From Berberis thunbergii (taxonomy: Eukaryota > Streptophyta > Magnoliopsida > Ranunculales > Berberidaceae): a stretch of 64,000 nt of DNA. Positions 58,318 through 64,000 of the stretch are shown here, in pieces; position 1 is the first letter of the stretch; each line of letters starts with the position of its first letter. The notes below the pieces were generated by a model. That model searched no databases, was not told the origin of the DNA, and worked only from the letters and a program-made list of their open reading frames with translations. Both the position numbers and the translations under genes were made by a program. The stretch covers positions 1 to 64,000 of the forward strand of contig QNQO01006268.1 in the NCBI GenBank assembly GCA_003290165.1, in the 5' to 3' direction.

Positions 58318-58607
58318 GGAGGAAAAAAAATAAAGAAGGAAAGAAGAAATAGCCCTAATTTCAAAGATGGCGTAAAAAAGGAAACAAACTCATCACGTCC
58401 CCTCTGATCCAAACAGTGACGAATATGTTCATGAGACAACATGCAGGATATGATGGCCTCATGAAATCCCAAAAATGTGCGCGAAAATGAATGGATAAGC
58501 AAGATATTGAAATACCAAGCAAAAGTTGCTAACAAATATTAAATGTGAGGCAATAATTGAATCAAAAGTCCAACCATCATGAAGTTAGTGGCCACGTTAG
58601 CATACCC

Positions 58608-58628
58608 ACTAAAAATAGGGGAAGTAGC
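58608..58628 (+). other. Polypurine tract before the 3' LTR
   Basis: The purine-rich tract aaaaataggggaagtagc lies immediately upstream of the LTR start TGATGATAC, where plus-strand DNA priming begins in LTR elements. Confidence 0.6.
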
Positions 58629-59165
58629 TGATGATACATCAAAATAGACCGACATCACAACCATAAACGTGGCAAAAATCATCCATCACAAGAATCAGGT
58701 ATCCCAAAACTGGGCCAGCTCATAAAGCCTAAAGAGGGCAAAACCAATCATAAAAGCCCAAACAGCGCCCATCAAAATAAGTCACAACTAAGGCCCAAAT
58801 CCAGTTCCGATCGAGTTCTCTCATAAAGAAGAGAGACTTGCATAAGAAAAGAGTCGTGGAGGGAGTTACACCTCCATGGACACGTATTCATAAAAGAGAA
58901 GATTGTTACCAAGAACGTCTCCTTCCGTTACGCTACACATGCTTAAATCACACAGATAATTAATCGCGACCATTATATAATCTAAAGGGAACAATCGACC
59001 AATCTATGCAACTTTAACTGAATTTTGTCCATATTTATTTTATTCTCCAACATAGCTGCTAACTTAAGCATCGGAGTGCCTTCAGCCACCAAAAAGGCAG
59101 TCATTGGCAGTTTAACATCTGTTTTGCAAGTCAAACTTATCGGCGGACGAGATTTAGACGCATCG
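58629..59165 (+). mobile_element. 3' LTR of the Tat element
   Basis: Homologous along its whole length to the solo LTR at 47939-48485, starting with the same TGATGATACATC. The end (GACGCATCG) has mutated from ...CA. Confidence 0.8.
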
Positions 59166-59689
59166 GTAACAATATTAAATGTCATATAAATTTTATGGTC
59201 CAATAAACTTACAATTATTTATGTTAAGCATCCTTTGTGTGACTAACAAATACTTGTATATATAACTCATAGTGCGAAACTAAAACAAATCATCATTTGT
59301 CTTTATTTTCAACAAGAATAGTTTTATAACCAATCTAAAATGTAAAAAAAACTTAAATTTTCATGGATTTTATTTTACCTAAAATATCCAAATTGAAGTT
59401 TCTATCTAAACATATTAACAAAAAAAAGTTTCTATCTAAACAAAGAGTAAATTTTCTTTAGAAAGTAGTTTGATTAAAATTTTAGTCAAGCAAGTAAATT
59501 TTAGTCAAGCAAATTTTAGTCGAGAAAGTAAATTTAAACATTTTAGTAAATTTTCTATCAATTCAAGCAAGTAAATTTTCTAGATGTTTTTATTTAATTT
59601 CAACATATCCTAAAATTTTCTTTAGAATGTAGTTTGATTAAAATTTATAATAATAAATATTAAATAAGTAAGTTTGGGATGGGCGAGAT
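59166..59689. other. AT-rich non-coding DNA
   Basis: Contains local repeats of tttagtcaagcaagtaaatttt (59493-59580). No gene. Confidence 0.5.
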
Positions 59690-59813
59690 TGAAAATCTAT
59701 ATCCTGATCTCATCCCATTCTAGATCGGGATGAAATGGGATTGGGATGAGTTTGATCAATCCCAAATGGACCAGAAAAATTGGGACGGAAGCGGGATGGG
59801 ATGCCCACCCCTA
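59690..59813. mobile_element. Fragment of a hAT-like element end
   Basis: Repeated atcccat/gggatgag words lead to gatgcccacccctaag, whose complement resembles the TAGGGGTGGGCA terminus of the 40860 element. No left terminus or duplication, so only one end is preserved. Confidence 0.4.
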
Positions 59814-59814
59814 A

Positions 59815-59950
59815 GATCAACCCGAAGGTTGCTTAGTTTCTCTACAAGAAAGGGATGTCCTAGATTCAACCCGAATGTTAGTTTCTCTATATGAGAAGGA
59901 AATCACAAAACAACTAGAAGTGTGGTAGTTCTAAGGGATACAATTTAATG
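59815..59950 (-). mobile_element. Fragment related to the long Tekay-like LTR
   Basis: The reverse complement matches about 51690-51840: tagaactaccaca, gagaaactaa twice, and aaccttcgggtt versus aaccttcaggtt. Confidence 0.55.
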
Positions 59951-60559
59951 TAATTAAATTTATAAACTTAAGATTACTGATATTACGTATTGTGTATGCC
60001 ACAATTGTTTCAAATGACATTTTTTATTGTCAATAAATTTCACACTATTTCAAATCCAACCCATCAAGTGCATAAATTCAGCAGTGCAATAACTCCAAAG
60101 CCATACTTTCACCATCCTATAATAGCCCTTAGTTATTTTAATCATCAATTCACTGACTAGCATGCACTTGAACCCACCAATTTCTTCTATAATAACAACC
60201 CCATTAACATGGAAACAAGAAGTTGTTATGCTGCCTTTTTGAGTATTTCTTCCACCAAGGTTTAAAAGTCAAAAGTTGTAGCCCTTGTACCAGAAGAATG
60301 TAATGGCACCAATGTAAAAACGAATCTAAAATTCTATTAACACCATTCATTTCAAATCAACAACTGCATATGCAACAACCATGATAAAATATACTTTATA
60401 CAAATTCTAAGGATCATGCTTATGCTATGTACTATTCGACCATCATTCACAATTTATTTTAGTTTTTGGAATCACAATTTCATTTGTCCCATACACCATA
60501 AAATTTATTTGATTATTTGTCACAAATTTTGTCACAAGGCGTCCTTTTATGGAGTGCTT
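59951..60559. other. Non-coding DNA
   Basis: AT-rich, no gene recognised. Confidence 0.5.
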
Positions 60560-60703
60560 CTAGGGAGCCTGGGTAGCTGGCCTGGATTTCACGTCTGGCC
60601 GGCATATTTACACATTTGCCTATACCTCTTTAAATATAACCACAACAAAGGAGGGGCAAAAGGGTAATTTCGCCCTCCCAGGCAGCAAACCCAAGCTCCC
60701 TAG
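60560..60703. mobile_element. MITE with CTAGGGAGC inverted ends
   Basis: Starts CTAGGGAGCCTGGGT and ends ACCCAAGCTCCCTAG, an inverted repeat of about 15 bp with one mismatch. The internal gcaaaagggtaatttcgcc with cccaggcagcaa is shared with the MITE at 10300-10462. Non-coding, 144 bp. Confidence 0.7.
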
Positions 60704-62052
60704 AATTATTCCCTTTTATGAGATGGAGTTTTGGACAAAAACATTTTAATATTCATGCCCTGTACAAGGCCAAGGAAGGCAATATAACATGCAACAATTC
60801 CTTGCCCCACACTTGAGATTTTGAGACACATCATGCCCCATTTCCCCCAAACAATTGGTTCCAACCACTATATAAAATAATATTTCATTCCTCAAAATCT
60901 AAACCTACCAAATATCTCTTTATGTACACACAAATTGTAGAGGTACCATTTTCAAAAAAAAAACATGCTTTAAAGAACACCAAAAGTACATCTAATGCTG
61001 ACATGATGGTCTTCTATCCAATACAACAACAATTGTACTTGCAAAACTTTAACACTATAATAGGTAGAATAAACTTTATGTAATCTAAATAAACAAGACC
61101 AACAATGAAAACAAATAGATTTTGAAAGCTATGTACATACAGGAGTACTTTGTGATTTGGCAGAGTAGAAAGACGAACATAAATTCTAAACTATATAATC
61201 AGAAAGAAGAATCTACCGTTTATTCACTTTTTCTCCTCTTTTCTCTTCTCTAGTTTTTCTTTTTCTTTTCCTTTTTTTTATTTTTTTTCTATGCACAGTT
61301 GGAGAATTAATCCACTTCCTAATTTAAACCTAAAGAGGATAAACCATATAAGATTAGGGGTTTAATCAATTATATTGGCACCCATATTTTTATTTATTTT
61401 TTTATTGCATAACCTAATTACCAAATAAGTAAATATCAAAACACATTATAATTGCCATTTATAGGGTCATTACAAATACTTCATTGATATAAATAAACGT
61501 TATATAAAAAAAACCTGCATTAAGCACATGATGATGAAGCTACCTTTAACCGATGAATAAGTTATGTACACAACCCACCGTTTCTAATGTTCTTACAGAT
61601 GAAAATTTCTTGAGAATCAGGTGCGCGTTTGATTTAAGCCGGATTGAAGTATCGTAGTTATGTAAAGATTGACGACTTTTTGTTGTTCCCTACTGACACC
61701 CTGATACTCGTTTTTAGTGTTGATTAGCAAAAAATATAAATTAGGTAGTGATCAACGAAAAGTCATAGCAAACAACACAAAATGAAAATAGGACACGCGA
61801 AAAGTTTGTTGACGAGGTTCCCCACAAAGGTGTTGGGTACTCCTCGGGCTTATGGAGCCATTTTTACTAATCAAAAGCTTGGATACAATGACTAATGTGA
61901 CATTTTGATACTATTTGCCTTTGTAACTCCTTTGTATTCATATCTTCCTTATCTCTAACTCCTTCACTTTTGGCGCTTTGGCTCCTCCCCTTCTATGTGT
62001 GCGAGTTAGTCTATTTAAGTTTCCTACTTCAGTAGTTGTTTGATTCTTGATA
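60704..62052. other. Non-coding DNA
   Basis: T-rich tract at 61230-61290. A phrase at 61809-61850 (gacgaggttccccacaaagg, then tactcctcggg) resembles plant retroelement sequence but is too short to classify. Confidence 0.4.
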
Positions 62053-62647
62053 GGTTGTTCATAAATAACACCACCATTTCTGCTGAAGAACACCACTAGT
62101 TTTGTACTTTCTGAAGGACACCACAACCTTTCTGAAAGACACTGTCATCCGCTGAAGGACAACACCAATATAAATATATAAAAAAACTCTAACCTCCTAT
62201 CTCCCTCCCTTCTCCCATTTTCCTTTCTTTTCCATCAATCTCCACCACCACCCAGCCACCGTCACCTATCCTCTTCCTCATCCTCCCCCTCGTTTTCTTT
62301 TCCACCAATCACCACCACCACCCACCATTGCCACCTCTCCTCCTCCTCCCTTTTTTTTTTCTTTTTCTTTTTCTCCATCAATCACCACCGCTACCCCGCC
62401 ACCTCATCCTTTCCTTTTATTCTTCTTATTATTCTCCGTATCGTTCTCCCCATCACCACTTCTTCTTCTCATTCTCTCTATTCTCATTATCTATCTTCTC
62501 TTATTCTACCCCTCTTCTCCATCAAGCACCACCACCACTATCGACCAGTGGTGGCAGGGCGAGGTGGTGTTGCTCCGGTGAAGAGAAAGATAAGGTGAGG
62601 GTGGTGGTGTCATTCAACAAAAATGGTAGTGTTATTTAGCAACAACT
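62053..62647. mobile_element. Inverted-repeat (foldback/MITE-like) element, about 0.6 kb
   Basis: The left end gttgttcataaataacac with accatttctg is mirrored by the right end (complement of aaaaatggtagtgttattta and caacaac at 62618-62647) over roughly 40 bp. The interior is strongly pyrimidine-rich with (cca)n stretches. Flanks tcttgatag and ttttgatg are similar but not identical, so the target duplication is uncertain. Confidence 0.5.
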
Positions 62648-62819
62648 TTTTGATGTTTGCTCATAGGTTACTCTTCATGTAATGTCTCTAATATTGTGTC
62701 TAGATACAGTCCAAAAAATAACTCGTTTAAAAGAGTAGCGATATGACTTTGTTACTTAGCGACTTATTGATATTCTTACGGTATGTTTCATCTAAGTCAT
62801 TTATATTCATTGCATATTT

Positions 62820-62945
62820 TTTTAAAGGCAAGCAAGGTTTTTATAGGATCCCAGAACCCATAAAGATGCCGCAAGCTGGGTTTGAACCCATGACCTAGTG
62901 GTACCATCCGTCAAGCTCTAACCGTTGAGTTGTCATGCCATTGAC
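62820..62945 (-). mobile_element. tRNA-derived SINE with 14-bp target duplication
   Basis: Read on the minus strand it begins at 62945 with gtcaatggcatgac, has a pol III A-box-like ctcaacggttagagc, a B box gggttcaaaccc (about 62876-62888) and ends in an A-rich tail. It is flanked by identical 14-bp direct repeats TTCATTGCATATTT at 62806-62819 and 62946-62959, the mark of LINE-type retroposition. Confidence 0.75.
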
Positions 62946-63329
62946 TTCATTGCATATTTAGTTGTCTTTATGCTCCGATATTCATATGATTTTTCAATGT
63001 TTGTGTTCATAATTGTCCAGTGGCATAATTTTGGGGTGGATATAAAGGGATTCACATAATCATCACTGTGAAACAAGTTTATTAGAAAAAAATGTAATAG
63101 AGTTTATAGCTACGATAGTAGAACTTATAAAAAGACATGTCATGACATTCAACAAATTGTTGATAAAGTGTATTGGAAAAATGAATAGTGACTACTGATT
63201 AGAGTTGTAAACAAAGTATGCTAAGAATGGGGCATCAAAATTGAGGCCAAGGATAAGTTCATCTTATGTACATGTCATCACCTAGATTGAGAATTGGATC
63301 ACTATGATTTTTTATGGATCTGTTACTGA

Positions 63330-63690
63330 AGATAAAGTTTCATATAGTGGTATCTTGAGGAATACTGCAGACAATACTTTTCTCATTTTTTGAGGTGAAT
63401 GTGCTCGAAGAAATGCGTTGATACTGGAGAGACGGTCATTTTGCAAGGTTTGATTGGAGCTCACATTATAAACTATAACAAAGTTCATGTTTAGTTTGAT
63501 GCTAAAATAACAATCAACATCATTAAAGGGTGGTTTGAAGGCCATGAGAATGTTGGGAATTTCTTGAAAAAATTAATACTTGGCAGACTAATTTAGGAAA
63601 GGTTAAATTCATACATATTTTTAGACAGACAAATTCTTGTGTAAGCCTTATTGCTAGAAGTGCTAAAGGTGTTGTCATATTTAGTCTCCA
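63330..63690 (+). pseudogene. LINE RNase H remnant
   Basis: Plus-strand pieces read GECARRNALILERRSF, then INIIKGWFEGHENVGN and KVKFIHIFRQTNSCVSLIAR, with a stop and frame change between. They follow the RNase H pattern at the end of plant LINEs (...g.....nal.aE..al..., h..R..N..ad.lAr.a). Confidence 0.4.
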
Positions 63691-63699
63691 CCTTTTGTT

Positions 63700-64000
63700 T
63701 AGACTGGTCATCACGGTCGTATACTTGGCACAAAAACCCATCACGAGAAAACAACAACCGATTTATTGGGTTAGACCATAAAACCCAAGAAAAATGAGGC
63801 CAACTACAAAGGTCCAAACTAGGCCCATCACTGAGGAAATGTAAACAGGATCTGAATCCAGGCCCAAGCTAATCGAAGCCCAAATTTAGACCCGATGCAC
63901 ATTCTCTCATGAAAAAGGACGTTGCATCAAGAAAAAGCCGTGGAGAGACCTACGCCTCCACGAACGCATCTCCATTAAGAATGAGACTATTATAGAAACA
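63700..64000 (+). mobile_element. Partial LTR of the solo-LTR family, runs off the window
   Basis: Shares ctgg/atcatcacgg, tttattgggt, ctctcat(g/a)aa and aaagccgtggagag with the LTRs at 47939 and 58629, in the same orientation. Its first bases are diverged or lost. The 3' part lies beyond the window. Confidence 0.65.

Larger units (their letters stand above)
53871..59165 (+). mobile_element. Truncated Tat-lineage Ty3/gypsy element
   Basis: From left to right: a decayed plus-strand gag C-terminal part (53880-54340), sequence without recognisable pol, tandem 73-bp repeats (55173-55535), a long minus-strand ORF region (55871-58317), a polypurine tract (58608-58628) and a 3' LTR (58629-59165). 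Antisense extra ORFs between pol and the 3' LTR are known from Tat-lineage elements. The 5' LTR and essentially all of pol are missing. Confidence 0.7.

Noticed and set aside
62328..62639. 103-codon open frame rich in P, H, L, S and F
   Set aside because: Low-complexity pyrimidine-rich DNA inside an inverted-repeat element.
62850..62940. Functional tRNA gene
   Set aside because: A and B boxes are present but no cloverleaf with paired acceptor stem. The 14-bp target duplications and A-rich tail show a SINE.
1..64000. CRISPR arrays, operons, phage or bacterial genes
   Set aside because: No regularly spaced repeats with unique spacers and no prokaryotic gene organisation. Introns and plant transposons dominate.

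Overview
This is nuclear DNA from a flowering plant, most likely a eudicot. The evidence is an AT-rich background, GT-AG introns, and plant-type transposable elements of many kinds: Ty3/gypsy chromovirus, Tat-lineage and Tekay/Del-like LTRs, L1-like LINEs, hAT, Helitron-like elements, MITEs and a SINE. No bacterial features are present (no operons, Shine-Dalgarno sites or CRISPR). Most open reading frames are fragments of decayed elements.

One convincing host gene occupies the middle of the window, on the minus strand from 40658 (ATG) down to 17558 (stop). Twenty exons with GT-AG borders join in phase into 2061 nt, giving a 686-residue protein. It has an N-terminal membrane segment, a J-like domain without the HPD tripeptide, thioredoxin-like segments and a second membrane segment near the C-terminus. 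The gene is stretched to 23 kb by transposons in its introns: an antisense L1-like LINE in intron 2, a sense LINE in intron 7, a truncated LINE tail in intron 18, and smaller insertions in introns 3 and 8.

Left flank (1-17.5 kb): short direct duplications (0.4-3.2 kb), a degraded chromovirus-type Ty3/gypsy element (4.4-8.5 kb) interrupted by a near-perfect palindromic MITE, two or three orphan minus-strand exons of an unidentified gene (9.8-10.8 kb), a MITE (10.3 kb), a 1.5-kb terminal-inverted-repeat element (11.8-13.4 kb), two tandem Helitron-like elements (14.5-15.0 kb) and a pogo/Tigger-like transposase relic (15.4-15.8 kb).

Right flank (40.9-64 kb): a structurally complete 6.3-kb hAT element with a perfect 8-bp target duplication lies about 200 bp upstream of the host gene's ATG. 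It encodes a three-exon BED-finger transposase with one apparent 1-nt frameshift and also holds an exon of a heat shock transcription factor DNA-binding domain. Beyond it are a LINE tail, a solo LTR with a 5-bp target duplication, a long Tekay/Del-like LTR holding gene-like fragments, and a Tat-lineage element reduced to gag remnant, 73-bp tandem repeats, a long antisense ORF region and 3' LTR. Further on are a MITE related to the one at 10.3 kb, a 0.6-kb inverted-repeat element, a tRNA-type SINE with a perfect 14-bp target duplication, a LINE RNase H remnant and the start of another LTR of the solo-LTR family.

Apart from the J-like gene, nothing here looks like an intact working gene. The most unusual items are the heat-shock-factor exon inside the hAT element, that element's position in the host gene's promoter region, the tandem Helitron-like pair and the antisense ORF of the Tat element.
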